A DNA stretch of 64,000 bases from Rhabditophanes sp. KR3021 (taxonomy: Eukaryota > Nematoda > Chromadorea > Rhabditida > Alloionematidae), in contig CAUJLY010000004.1 in the NCBI GenBank assembly GCA_963281155.1, positions 1,302,001-1,366,000 of the forward strand, in the 5' to 3' direction. Numbering within the stretch: position 1 is the stretch's first letter; each line of letters opens with the position of its first letter. The notes under the pieces are model-generated. The model did not search any database, was not told the origin of the DNA, and was given only the letters and a program-made list of their open reading frames with translations. The position numbers and the translations under genes were made by a program. Positions 1 through 12,623 of this stretch are shown here, one piece after another.

Positions 1-3000
1 ATAGCAATAGGAATCATCCTACTTCTCAAAAACGAAAAAATCTCTTTTTGAAACATGGTACTAGGTGGAAATAATCCACAACACAACCACAGCAACTCCC
101 AACCTCTTTCCATAGAATATTGGTTACAATTATTGGTAAGTTGCTTCATTATTTGACAGTAAGTCTCATCTCTTAAAATTTCATATTTCAAAGCAGCTCC
201 AAAGATAAAGTCAGTTATTTCAGCTGGATTTGTAGAAATGTCCAGTGGGTAATCCCCCATAAATTGCATTATAGCCATATAACTTTTGACTGCTTCATTG
301 GATGGTTCAGGTCTATTTTCTACTTTTTTGAGTAAAGGATGTTTGATCATTTCACGTGAGTATTTATACAAACACACTCTCTGACTGTTAAACTGAGCCT
401 TGAAATTAGACTTTGAAAATTTATCCAAATCGTGATGTTTAAATGGATCACTAAATTCATTTGGTGTAAACAAGATCATTTGATTAGTGTCACCATGATC
501 ATTGCAAATCGAATCATCTGATGCAAAAGTGTTTAGAATGGACATGGTCGGTTTGACAAGGGAAGGAAGTACATAAATATTGTCTACTGGCACATTTCCT
601 TGAAGACCTGTCCTTTCATTTTCGACTAAGACAAATTGTCTTTTTGACAGATGTTCGCCTGTGATGTCGTCTACTAGTGTCAACAAATCTCCCTTCACAC
701 ATTCAACATACTTTGAATCTGTCAAATTAGCTTTGGAAATCATGTAAATGGAACGATCTTTCAAACCTTTTAAAAAGTATGTTACCAATTCACGAATATC
801 ATCTGAATTAGGTGATTGGAAGGTAAATTCGTTGTTGTCTATTGTTTTGATGGTAAAACAATGATTCATTACGACGTTGAGACTACCATCATTGGATGAA
901 TTAGGTGATGTGCCGATTGATGTGATTTTTGCTATCTCTGGATAACTGAATTCTAACAAAACTTGTTCTTGATCGTCCACGATGTAGAAACCTGTCCAAT
1001 TAACGGCTATAATCACTTCATTTTTGGGAATTTGAGGACCTGTGAATTTGTAGCCTTCGTAGAAGCGACTGAACAGAAGAGGCCATTCGAATTTGGCACT
1101 TTCAACAACGGATGCTTTCACGTCTCTTACACTTTTTTCTGGACCATATTTTGAATAAAAGAATTTTCTGTAGGCATGCAAAATCATTTGCAACCATTTT
1201 TCTTTGTCGTAAGTGCCACCAAAATAGTCTGGCATCATTTTATCAATTTCTTTTTCGATGTTTTCTACATTGACCGAATGTCCATCACTTTCAACATAAA
1301 ATTGACGTGCTATGACTGAAGCTAATTCTTCTTCTTTTTCTGTCCTATATTCACCATGTTTAATTCCTCTAATTATTTGATGGTAAATTAATTCAGTCCC
1401 GATTTCATCTTCCTTAGCATTATACCAAGGCGAGAAAACTTCTTTTCTAAAGAACAAGCGCCAAGGGGCATTCTTCTCAGGCCTTCCATTTTCCTTTGCA
1501 TACTGCTCACACTGACTAATAGCATCCATCACATGATCACTTCCACACCCCAGCGAAGTTACCTTATCAAACAAAGCAATATAAATGGCAAATCCAAATC
1601 CGTCATCAATCCCCATTCTTTCCTTCAATGCCGCACACAATTCTTTTGATGTAGTAGCCGAATCCGCATTCAATGTCCTCACATTTCCATCCATAAAAGT
1701 AATTGCCAATACAATATTTTTCTTTGTCTTACAAGCCTTAACCAATGTTGTAGATTAAATATTAACGTGAAAATAGTATCTTTTTGATTTTTAAATGACG
1801 GTGTTAGGGAATACTCTACCAACATTGGCAATTCTTTTGCAAACAATGCAATAAACTATTTAAAGATAGGCACCACTTTATTTTGCTGTAAGAAAAAGAA
1901 CTAGAAAACCAAGCAGATGGGAGAAAGCACTGGTGTTAGTGAAGGGAGTATTTAAAGGATGAGTTGGTTACAAGTTCCAAATTGAGAAGAAAATTGAAGA
2001 TGATGATGAAGTTTCGAAACCTCCTAAACAAGAATTACAGGCTCAAAAGGGAAAACATAATGTATAATGAGATCAAAAAATATGATTTTGGCGAAACAGC
2101 AAAAAAGAACGAACTTTAGAAACATTCAAGGGATGTCTTGTTGCCAAAATTTTGCAAGCGTTATTTTAGTGGAAATGAATTTAGCTGAAACCTTCAATAA
2201 AGAGAAAAATGGTCCAGACGTTTTTGCTTCAATCAAAAAGAAGGATGGAGACAAAGGTGGATGTTTTGTTTATGTGATGGTGGATCCGGAAGAAGTTTAC
2301 AATATATTCCCATAAATGAATGATGACGTCGCAAATCTTATACTAGGCGAATTGTTTGCAACTAACAATATGATTAAAAGGGAAAACTATTTAATATTTT
2401 TTGAAACCTTAATTTTGATTTACCTGCAACTCGACATAACTAGGAGGTTGTAACCTGAAGCCATTAGCAATCGTTCTATTTAATCTCTCCTCGATAAATT
2501 CACCATAATTTATTCTATTAACCATTCCATTACTCCTAATAAAGCAATAAAGGTATTTGACTAACTTAGGCGACGGCCCGAAACAACCGACACAAAGCGA
2601 CAACAAAATCCAACCTCTCGCAACACTATTGATATTTGGATTATCCGAAAGTTGCTTGCAAATTTGGCAATAAATTTCGTCTCGCAAACTAGCTTTTAAA
2701 ATAGCATGTCCGATAATGAAATGTAATTTGTCCATATTCGATTTGCATTGGTTTTCAATTATATTGTCGTATCCAAATTGTTCAAAGGGATTTGACATTG
2801 CCGAATGGGGGAGTTGGCCACTTACGTTGTCCGAAGGCAAGATATTAGTAATCTTGGACTTTTTTCTTAAAGTCATTGAAATTAACTTTCTTCCTATATT
2901 TTCGATTCCTCTTTTGCTCGATGAAAATGAAGAAGTTTCAGACAAAAGACTAGCACGATTGCTGGCAAGTGGTTTTTTATTCCTGATATTGCGTTGAATT

Positions 3001-6000
3001 GTATTGTAGACCTGCGTCATGACGGGCACAACAGTTGGAACACTATCATAAACAACTTCCTTCGCCTTAGGTTCTTTGGCATCTCCCATAAATCTCAAAA
3101 TCATCGTCCAAATAGCCATCGACGCAACAACATCCGCGGGTGAGTCATGCTGCAAGAGAGAAGTCTTCAAATGTCCATCATAAAAACTACCCGAAATACT
3201 AGGGGTAAAATAGGTAGCTGCAAACTTCTTAAACTGATAACTAGACAAATCTTCATCACTAAAATTAGGCGGAGCTTCAACTATTGAAGATACACTTTCT
3301 GTAACCATATCTTCTGTACTAATGGCCTCTCCGAATATCTGGTCAACAATATTAGATTCGTCAAAATCTTGTGTATTGTCAATTTTGTAGTAATGATTTT
3401 CTTCTTCCTCCTCTTCTATAATATTATTGTTAATATTGTTATTAACATGAGCCATCATCTTTGCATTCTCCCTCAAATACATGGCCCTATTCTTTTTATG
3501 AAGGTATGCTCTGCACGCAGCTTGTAATTTGATGATAACATTTCTTTGGTTCTGGTAATGCTTTACCAAAATCTTAGAACGCAACATTGCTTGGATGCGT
3601 GAAATTCCTAATATAATAGTTTTGTACTTTTTTCTTTGCTGGTACCCTTTCCAATTTTTCTGAATCATTATAGCTGCTGCTCTTTCCTTTCCAAATTTTC
3701 GCTTTTGTCTAAAGCCCTTGATAGTTTTTTGGATGATTGTGGCGTAGTGATTCATTAGTGAGTCATTATGTTTCTCAAGTATAGTTTCGTCATGTTCTTT
3801 GAGGAAGATTTTAGTTTTACCTAGTTGGTAGTCAGCTTTAATGCCAAGCGCTTTTTCGCAAATTGCTTGTGAAGCCATCACAATGTCTACCTTTTGTTTT
3901 TCCTTTACTGTTTGCAACACTAGACGGAATCTTTCAACAAAAGCTTCGTATGAATATCTAATGGGATATCCAGCTTTTCTGATTCTGATAGTCTCCATCA
4001 TTCCAGAATATCTAAGCTGTCTGAATACTAAATCTCTATCAAATGTCATTGGTTGTTTGAAATCATTAGGTTTGATACATCTAATAAAGTATGGCTCGCA
4101 TTTAGATAATTGGCACATCAAAGTTTCCAAACTTTTCTTAAATTGGCTTCCAACCGTTGTTTGCATTTTAGAGGAAGCTGTTTCGGGGAAATGGATTTCT
4201 TCGAATAAGTTTTTCATGAATTTGAACTTGGATTTGCTTATTAGGTTTAGTAAATCAATGCCGAAAGTGTCTCTATTCTTCTCTAGAAACCCTTTAACGC
4301 TGTAGATGACGGTTCCAGCGTAATGCTTTACGCCGAATGACTTGTTTAAATCACTCCGAGGTTTCACGTATAAAAGATCATTTTTGCCATGAGTCATATG
4401 CAACTTCGACAACATAGTTTGATCTGTACCTTTTGGGAAAATACTAAATAAAATAAACTCATCATCAAAACTGCTAAAAAACTTACGACTCCTCATTAAT
4501 CAAAGCCATGATACTCAGCGGTCTCTCAGCCAACAAGTCTAGCGCACTTTGATTGTCAATAAACTCAATCTTCCTCCAATTAATTTGCTCCAAATCATAC
4601 TCCATCTGCTCCAACTTAAAAACATGTTGCACAAAAAATTGTTGCAAATGTTCATTCGCAAAATTGATACATAATTGTTCAAAGGAATTAGTTTGGAAAT
4701 TTTCAAAACCAAATATATCTAAGATGCCAATGGATCTATTTTTGTTAGGATGAAGGATGTCCTTTTTAGGTCTATATATAGCTTCGTTGATTTTGTTGAT
4801 TATATAGACGAAGATACGTCCGTATAAACCTTTGACAAGAGCATCTCGGACATTTAAAGCTTGAATAGCCGATAAGCCGCTGACGACCTTTTCATTTCGC
4901 ATAATCAAAGTTTTTGTAGTTAGTCCGATGCTCAAATCATTTGTATCTATTTGCAGCAAATTCCCGATAATACCCAGTCCTGTGCCATCATTTATTTCAA
5001 CTGTTTCGATATTCGAGAAAGTCGAAATGTGATAAGATATATTTCCTATATGCAGCAAACTTCCCAAAATTTTAAAAAGTGCCCAAATCTCAGTATCCTT
5101 GAACATCAACACCTTCATGGCAGCTTTGATTTCGTTCAAACTACTGGGCTCATTCCTTCCTTCAATAGTATATGTTCTTCCTTGATTAAGATAAAAGTAA
5201 TCTTCAGCATTAGAAAGAGATAGCAAATCTTTTTCATCTTTTGTCAAGCCTGCTAATAAAGAGTAGAAGATATGGTAGTTTCTTTCCTCGACTGTTTGAG
5301 TAACGATACGTGACTTTTCGAGTAAATATTGCTGGATCTTGGCACCTTCAATGACCCCTGCTAGATTAAAATGGACGTCTATATACTTTCCGAATCTAGA
5401 TGAATTATCATTCTTCATAGTTTTAGCATTTCCAAAAGCCTTCAAATAAATTGGCATAATAAATCATTATTATTAATTTTAGTTATCCCTTCAATTTTTA
5501 ATATTTATACCCGAGAATTTGCCAAACTATATTATTAAATTATAATCTATGCTTTATGTCTCTATTCTACAATATTTATTCTATTCAGGCAAACCATTCC
5601 TACAACTCGTTATTACATGGAATCAGAGAAGAACAAGAAGGTCGCTTAATTGTTTCTAAAAGACTTTTCTGTTTGTGGACTACTGAACATGTCCTAAAAT
5701 ATTAGTTCCCTTTTTGTATTTTTTAATTAATAAAGTTTTCTATTATCCCTTTTGAATCTCGTTTGAACTTACTAAAATAAAAAAAATTAGCAATGAAAGT
5801 TATGCAACTGAAACCCACCTTCCATTATAGGATTAGCTTCCAAAATCTGCTGCTCGATCCACGAGTGCTGGCCAGACACAGCGGCTAAGAACTGTAAATT
5901 CAATTTAGTTGATTCCGTCTTTCCACTTCCAGATTCGCCACTGATGACGATGCATTGATCGCGTCCATTTAACATCATATTTTCATAGGCATTATCAGCA

Positions 6001-6465
6001 ATAGCAAAAATATGCGGCACTTGATCACCTATTTTTTGGGCACGGTACCGTCTGATTTGCTCGGCTTTGTATAAAGGCAAGGCTTTGTATGGATTGATGG
6101 CAATTAGGATACTGCCAGTGTAAGTATAAATCACCTTTTCTTTGTAACGCATCATCAAATTACGAAGGATACCAGCGTCGTGAAGATCGCCTAGTTGGAT
6201 CATGTCATCTACTCCGTTCACAGAGGAAGGATGCATGAGGCGGATGCGGCGTTCTGGGGAGAGGGACTGTTCGTTGCCATTGTCGTCAAGGACGTTGATG
6301 GAACCTCCTTCGATAGAGATGACACGACCTCCGATGGCGTTGCAATATACGTTTGGGTCAGATATTGCTTTGTTGCTTTCGATCCAGATGAAGTCGCCCT
6401 ACACATTGATTTGTAACTTTTGGGGATTAAAATAAGTTTAAGCTTACCCTTGTGATGTGAACCAT
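1..6465 (-). CDS. hum-6: Unconventional myosin class VII (MyTH4-FERM), 3' end outside window
   Basis: Actin-based motor with a cargo-binding MyTH4-FERM tail. Exons by splice sites and homology: 6465-6448 (starts MVHITR), 6398-5819, about 5438-4487, 4443-2424, 1736-1. Exon 2 holds the SH3-like N-terminus and the P-loop GESGSGKT; the head continues through [19 protein letters not shown] and [15 protein letters not shown]. Four or five IQ motifs follow, then an acidic linker, MyTH4-1, FERM-1 (from [17 protein letters not shown]), an SH3-like stretch and the start of MyTH4-2, which runs off the left edge. The 687-nt intron 1737-2423 carries a decayed foreign ORF. The intron 5439-5818 joins in frame (ME|AFGNAK) only if one G of GG is ignored, so the boundary is 1 nt uncertain. 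The domain order is that of MYO7A; the C. elegans counterpart is hum-6. The missing C-terminal part should carry FERM-2. Confidence 0.95.
1900..2400 (+). pseudogene. Decayed family-X copy A, antisense in myosin VII intron
   Basis: Broken reading frames lie on the strand opposite the host gene. The best stretch is 2067-2315 continuing past a stop: [10 protein letters not shown], then [18 protein letters not shown]. It matches the other remnants in the window by position after the Pro: D at +4, V at +6, I at +10, E at +13, Leu/Phe at +14, N at +18. At DNA level it aligns with copy F in the importin intron around GAAGAAnnnnnnnnnATnTT. Stops and frame changes show it is not a working gene. The function of the family is unknown. 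Confidence 0.6.
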
Positions 6466-7518
6466 ATCGGGATGCTCTACCTATCAACAATAAATAAATG
6501 TTTATCCTAGGGTTGTTCTTCTAATATTAAGTATGTAGTATTAACAACAATAATATATTTGTAATATAGTTTAAACCTATGTTATAATAAATGAATAAAT
6601 AAAAGGTTGGTGTAAGAAAGAATGGAAACTGTATATATATTTTATAATATGTAACTTAATACATTTGATATAATTGGCACTTTTAGAATAGATAATTTAG
6701 TTTAGTTCAGGGTGTGGGTGTGCGGTAACATACTTTTAGTCAAAACAAGTTGGTAATAAGTAAAAAAGAAAGATTGTTTTCATTTGGAGAGAGACAAAAG
6801 GGGTCTGGTATGAAGGTCATGATGTTTGTGAATGGTATGACAGGGTTTTTGTTTTTAATGAAGTGGAGATGGATGAATAACAAATTTGGTGATGGCAATT
6901 TAAGAAGGGATAGACAGGAAAGGATTTTTTATTAGTTTAAATGCGCTAATTTAATTAATATATGTATTTATTTGACTGCAAATTGGTCGTCAACAAAAGC
7001 ACACTTTAAATAAATATTATGTTGAGGTTCCATAAAGATTATGTAATAAATATTCATTTACAAAATTTGACAGCTGATCACAAAAAGTTGAGACTAATCA
7101 AGTAAAAGTGTCAATAAATAATAGAAGAGAACCAATGATATATAATATAATAAGTAAATGCTTTGATGTTGTGTCAGAGACAGAAGCTACCCTTTTCGAG
7201 TTTCTAGGGTTCCTAAAATAAAAATGTGAAATAGTCGTCTCCTCAAGTTGAAAAATGCACTTAAGAAGTTGGGTTGTTGTGGTGTGTCGGGGAGGGTGAG
7301 TGAAATCAAATTAAAATTCAGTTTACTCGGTCACCATTGTTTGTGTTTAGCATTATGAGGTTGTTTGGTGGTTATTGGTATGATGTGGTGATTAAGCTTC
7401 TCTCTACTTTGGTTCTTTTTTCGTTTATTTTAATGAGAGTCCACCAAAGGTGACTTAGAGGTGTTTACAGGCCAGGATTTAAATGTGGTAGTTGTGTCGA
7501 TTAACCAAAAAAAGAAAT
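6466..7518. other. Intergenic, no gene seen
   Basis: AT-rich spacer upstream of the myosin start. The only open frame of note (6750-6935, +) has low-complexity composition and no recognisable motif. It presumably contains the myosin promoter. Confidence 0.5.
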
Positions 7519-7949
7519 AAACAAATACAGTCAATGTCATTTCATCTTTAATGTTCTTGCGAGATTATCAAAAGGTGATTACAGTAACATCGAAGTATTT
7601 AAATATGTCGTTAATTAAGATTATCTATACTGTTGCCTTTTTTTGAATACAACTTGTTTAATAATCTTTTTGACAGTTCCCATCATTAATAAAAGTTTGG
7701 ATATTTTTTGCAAGATGGGGTTTGTAATGTAGGGATACTTTAGACATTTGTTATGCTAACCTAGTGTAAGAATGCATTTGTGTAAATGTATGCAGTCATA
7801 ACAGCTTGATTCGACACCGGCTTATGATTATCAATTGTCCTGATTCCTAAATACATTGCGGATATTCCTCAGATAATGAAGACTTTAGTTTTTGCAACAA
7901 TTAATTAAACTGCTTAATTCAATTAGTTCAATTATTGTTTTGGAATATA
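7519..7949 (+). repeat. Dispersed repeat R1, copy 1 (about 430 bp)
   Basis: Near-identical to 24738-25166 in the same orientation, with scattered substitutions and short indels. Both start at AAACAAATACAGTCAATGTC and end around GGAATATA/AGAATATA. There is no long ORF and no terminal inverted repeat. Near 7810-7825 it has ATTCGACACCGG, where the second copy has the fuller Pol III B-box-like GGTTCGACACC. The sharp loss of similarity at both ends suggests a mobile, non-autonomous element (possibly SINE-like). Confidence 0.85.
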
Positions 7950-8020
7950 ATAATATCCTACTATATAATTCATAAATTCCGCAAATCCGTAAATTAGTCG
8001 TTAACATTTTTTGCAAATCT

Positions 8021-8206
8021 TTAATTTTCTCCAACTAAAGTCGTACCTGCTTGAGACAGATAATCGCTCGTGTGATTGGCATAGTCGTTACCGAAATTCC
8101 CACAATGAGGTAATGGTGGTTGGTCTGCATACTCGACGCAGGATTCATTCGCTTTACTCCACGGTCCTTGGTAATTCATAAACGTTAACCCCGCTAATAT
8201 TAAATA
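8021..8206 (-). other. Possible orphan exon, unrecognised
   Basis: An open frame follows an acceptor-like AATATTAG and encodes a Cys-containing, Asn/Gly/Tyr-rich stretch (NYQGPWSKANESC ... PLPHCGNFGNDY) ending in a stop. The composition looks like an extracellular protein segment and includes an N-x-[ST] site (NHTS). It lies 3' of the carbonic anhydrase gene on the same strand. I could not link it to other exons or to a family; it may be a fragment of a lost gene or chance. Confidence 0.25.
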
Positions 8207-8451
8207 AAGCAAAGATAATTAATTAAGTTGATTAAATATTAGTGATTACTAGCATAAGCTACAGTAAATTGAATGAATGGTTTGGCGATGTTTGGTTGAA
8301 TCGTCTTTACGATGATTATTGGATAAACGATTCAATGACATCAGTACTCGATAAAATCTTTATTTAGAATGTCAAAAAAGCTTTACAAATAAAAGTGCCT
8401 CCATACTTTTATCCCTTACGACAGAGATCATTAAAAGGTCATTTGAACTTA

Positions 8452-9438
8452 TTAAAACAAGCTGTAGTAAAAAAGAGTGACTAAGAGGATGCTGAGTGGG
8501 TTGAGGGTTCCACTGCCGTTTTCGTATGCGGTGTTGTAGTCTGGGGGAGATTCATAGAAGGCCTGTAGATGGTGTGGCCTGTAAAATATATTCCTGCCGG
8601 CTAGTTTTTGGACTGGGCGGTTGTTGTGAGAGACGGTTTTTATTTTGCGGAGTTCGTCGATTTGGGATTGGCTGATGAAGATGGGGTTGTCGAGGACTGT
8701 CCAGATGACGGCTTCGTTGCAGCCGGGTGTTGTGAGGGAGCCCTCGTAACGGTAGAAGGAGTCGAATTTGTTGGGAAGAAGATCTTTTAGTCTGTGGTTG
8801 TTCAAAAGAGAAGTCTTGTCTTTTTCTAGGATGTTTTTTAGGTGTGGCTCAACAGCTGCCATGTTATGTGTGTCGTTGAAATTCTTTTTGACGGCTATGA
8901 ATACTGCTACTACAGCTAGGCCATCGTGTTCTTCCAATGCTTGAACGATTGTTAAATTTTCTTTAATGTGAACAAAGTGAATCTAAAATTGCTTCTCTAA
9001 TACAAGCATTCAAATGCAATAACTAACCTCGGCAGGATAATGAAGACTCCCCATGGTATGCTCACTTCCATCAGCATTATCCTGAGCCCAATGCATATGC
9101 CACTGTGCTAAACGATACTTCCCTTTCAATCCTCCTCCACTAATAAATGGGTTATGCTTGTTCCAGGAATCGAATCCACTAGCCATAATTGAACTTCCTG
9201 TATTAGTAATAGTAATATTTCCTTTATGGTTGTATTTGATAAAATGCATACGCGGCATATGCTTGACAATAACATCAGCAGCAGCGATATTAATAGGTGA
9301 TTGTTGCATGCCATCTTTGCAAGCTCCCGGCCATTTAGCTGGTCCGTCTTCTTTCTTGTACCCCCATTTGATACTGTGGTCGTCGGCGTTTACTATGTTC
9401 AAAAGACAAACAATCAAGATGATTATTTTTGCAATCAT
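8452..9438 (-). CDS. Alpha-carbonic anhydrase, secreted/GPI-anchored type
   Basis: Interconverts CO2 and bicarbonate. Two exons, 9438-9028 and 8982-8452, with a 45-nt intron; joined, they read HYPAE|IHFVHIKE. A signal peptide (MIAKIIILIVCLLNIVNA) is followed by the CA fold: QSPINI, the zinc ligands in LAQWHMHW (two His) and AEIHFVH (third His), and SLTTPGC with the active-site Thr. The His64 proton-shuttle position reads Ser (NTGSS, versus NNGHA in human CA II). The C-terminus is a hydrophobic tail after NGSG, consistent with a GPI signal. An upstream ATG at 9474 exists, but a TTTTCAG acceptor lies between it and the ATG at 9438, so I prefer 9438 as the trans-spliced start. Confidence 0.92.
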
Positions 9439-9445
9439 GGCACGA

Positions 9446-9452
9446 CTGAAAA
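9446..9452 (-). promoter_or_regulatory. Likely spliced-leader acceptor of carbonic anhydrase
   Basis: TTTTCAG ends 7 nt before the chosen ATG (9438). It matches the nematode 3' splice consensus with no matching upstream exon, so trans-splicing is the simplest reading. Inferred from sequence only. Confidence 0.45.
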
Positions 9453-9474
9453 TATTATAAATATTAAGGAACAT

Positions 9475-11727
9475 TCCTAATCAAGATTTGCAAAAGGGGG
9501 CAAGTAACGCTTTATTCAAAAATATAATTAAGAATGTCTGATCTCACTAGAACGTAAGATCTTATATAGTGAAATAAACATAAGAATAACCATATAGATC
9601 AACTCAGTACAATAAAATATTAAGATTGCAAATAAGAAATATTTGCAAGAATTACCAAACCCATTACAAAAACTAGGAGTCTATTGTTGGTAGCAGATCA
9701 AACCTATCAAACATCAAACACATACGAAAAGGTGTCCAAAAATGAGTTATATCTGAATGAGAACAATAAAAAAATTTGGTTATCAAAAGTTTATCAGATC
9801 GAGAAGTTATTTAAGGACAAAGAATGATTTGTTTGCTTTATAATAGGAAAAGTTTATTTTAAGAAAGAAGTTAAAAAATGTTGAAATTTGTGTTAATATT
9901 AGTGAATTTGGAAGTGTCCCTAAGAATTAGAGAATAATAGAGTATATGCTTACTTCTACCTGCAACAAATAACCTTATTTATGTATATTAAAAGTTATTC
10001 TTGAACTGTCAAGCAAGAAAGAGACAGGTATTAATGAGGGGGAAACGATTTTTGTGAACTATTTATAAGATAAATGTGGTCTTGACTAAACTTCCTCAAC
10101 AAAGAAGAGGAAACTATAAATATCACAATAAAGGCTGTTGTAGTAGTTGTTATTAATTTAAATTATGGGAAATAGTTAGAATAAATAAAGTTTACACGGC
10201 CATAATCTGATTGCTTACACGAAAATAAGACATTAACATTTAAATATAAAATAATATGAAATAAGATAAAAATAAATTGAAAGGTTTATGATGAAGGTGT
10301 TAATGGAAGCACCATCTTTACATTAATGATAAAAGCAAAAGCTACATCAGGCCTTTTGCAAATGCTTTTAAAAGTGGTCTCTACAAAAAAAGATTTAAAG
10401 CAGTTTGGATGGTGATAATGGTGACATAAACATAATTTAACAGGCACCCATAAACACCAAAATGATGTGAATATTTGATTTATTCATACCCCCTTTTGCC
10501 CTTAACCAAACAACTATATTAAAAGAAAAGGATTAGACCTAAAATTGACGACGTATTAATTTTGGCCATGATTTATGATTTGGATACAAATATAAACATA
10601 TTTTTAGTTTTAGTTTTTTGCAAACAAAGCTTCTCTTTTTGAGATTGGTTTAAGGAAATTAATTTTAAATTCCATAAAAAATAAAGAGAGAAGTTAATCT
10701 TATTTTGAAGTTAGATGCAAGCTACCGAATAAAAGACGATTCCTAAGCTCTACCATCAATATTCTAGACAATTATGAGGAAGTTAAGGAGTATGGTTGAA
10801 TTGGACAAAACAATGGGATAAACGACATTGCTATTATTACAATATGTTTGATTATTATGTTGATTAAAGGTATGTATTTGATTGTTGTAAACAATGTGTC
10901 GATCTTTTTTTAAATAAGGCGTCCAACAGACTCCTTCACTATTACAATGATCCGAAAAATGAAGTTGGTAGTATCAATCATCTTGAAAATGATAAGAATT
11001 TATCCTCTATTTAAAAGACGAATTTTTTATACTTTGTGGTATCAACAAAAGTGTACTATTCACAACTATTAAATGCATTCAAAAGAGAGAGTGTCAACTC
11101 AAAACAACTAATCTTCAAGAAATGACATTTCTCTCATCTTACATACCAATTTAATATTTTCAGAACGGAAGAAACAAATCATAAAAACAATTTACAAACA
11201 TTAATCTCATCTCCACATTTTTTGATGAAAACAAAATATATTAAAACCACCACTACCACAACAATAAATATCAATATGTCATCTCATTAAGTTGTAGGTC
11301 CCCTTTTTTTGTAACTTTAATCTTTATGATTAATGATGGGGTGCCATTAAAAATTGAAGCATCAGCTTCTAATCATCATATAAAGAGTAGTAGTTAGGTA
11401 ATTATATTTAGTGTTTGTTTTAATAGAGGTGTAATTAAAAGACAAACAATTGTTGGAAAACTATAATTAGGATGTCTTTGATAAGGTCACTTTGCTTCAG
11501 ATTTTGATAAGAAAGAACATTAATTGTTGGGGACAGATATGTAAGTATAAGTGGAAAGATGGTTGCAAAAAGATTAAGCGAGGAATGATCTATGTAATTA
11601 TTTATTAAATAGTCGAGATAATATATATTTTATGTCAGTTAAAGTACACGGAAATAAGGAGACATGAAGTGGTAGAGGAGTGACTTGATGGTTTTCTGAA
11701 CATTATTATATTATAGTGTTGTCTATT
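9475..11727. other. Intergenic, no gene seen
   Basis: About 2.25 kb of AT-rich sequence between the carbonic anhydrase start and the 3' end of the isomerase gene. No ORF with recognisable composition, no RNA gene and no clear repeat were found on either strand. Confidence 0.5.
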
Positions 11728-12472
11728 TTATTCGGTTGCATCAGGTTGAGCTGAAGGATGTGCTTTGGCAAAGGCTTCAATTTTTGATAGATTGTCGTTT
11801 ATTTGGGAGATGATCGGGAATGCCGACATGTCAACGTCGAAGCGAGTTGCGTTGTATACTTGGGGAGGAATGCAAATATCAGCGATGGTTATTTGGTCTC
11901 CGAAGCAGAATTTGCCATGACTTTCGCTAAGCATCTTTTCGAGGACTTGAAATCCAATATTGATCCAGTGATGGGCCCATTTCTTCTTCTCAGCAGGGTC
12001 GCTTGAATGGTGGGCAATGACGCCTAGATTTTGGAGAGGTTGAATGCCGGAGATTATGTGCAAGGCAACAGCTCTTACTTTAGCTTTTTCAACCAAATTT
12101 GATGGAAGAAGAGGAGTCTTGTCATGGTGCTTTTCGTCCAAATATTCAATAATCGCCAAAGACTCAACAATGGTGTCTTTGCCGTCAATCAAAGTTGGAA
12201 CATATCCACGCTTGTTAATCTTCCGATACTCTTCTGAATTCTAAAATCATATCAAATAAATAATTTATAAATTTCAAACGAACTTGTTCTCCCTTGAGTA
12301 AATTGATAGCTAAAATATGTAAAAATGAATAATTAAAATAAGATAAAATAACATGTAATAACTTACGTTTGTAATCATACTGAAGTCCCTTCAAATTCAG
12401 AGCAATTCTAGCTCGCCAAGCACATGACGAACGCCAATAGGAGTACAAAGTAAGTGTGTTGGTACCTGACAT
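11728..12472 (-). CDS. gst-42: Maleylacetoacetate isomerase (zeta-class GST)
   Basis: Tyrosine catabolism: cis-trans isomerisation of maleylacetoacetate with glutathione. Exons 12472-12367, 12309-12284 (26 nt) and 12240-11728 give 214 aa, the usual family length. The N-terminus has the zeta signature SYWRSSCAWRARIALNLKG with the catalytic Ser-Ser-Cys; DYKPINLLKGEQ is built across two junctions, followed by GYVPTL and ESLAIIEYLDE of the thioredoxin fold and an all-helical C-terminal domain with FCFGDQITIADICIPPQ. It is the last gene of the same-strand run RPC1 > PIG-F > NPRL2 > this, 151 nt after the NPRL2 stop, with an AG acceptor (CTTAATAG) 2 nt before the ATG. It is probably a downstream operon gene. 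Confidence 0.93.
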
Positions 12473-12623
12473 GGCTATTAAGATTATTTACTTATCTAAA
12501 CAAAATATAAGAGTGGTCATTAAAAACATTATATAAAGTTTAATTATTAAAAACAGTATTCAAAATTGAATAATTAAAAGCAGTATTCAGAATTGAATAG
12601 AATATTTTTTAAAACGGAATTAA

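Noticed and set aside
3841..4305. 154-codon plus-strand frame
   Set aside because: Exact antisense shadow of the myosin VII motor exon; no independent coding signal.
6750..6935. 61-codon plus-strand frame
   Set aside because: Low-complexity intergenic DNA, no motif, no splice context.
8021..8206. SLC6 transporter extracellular loop
   Set aside because: Trp, Cys and Asn sites look superficially similar, but the LPWxxC spacing is not met and no transmembrane exon is nearby.
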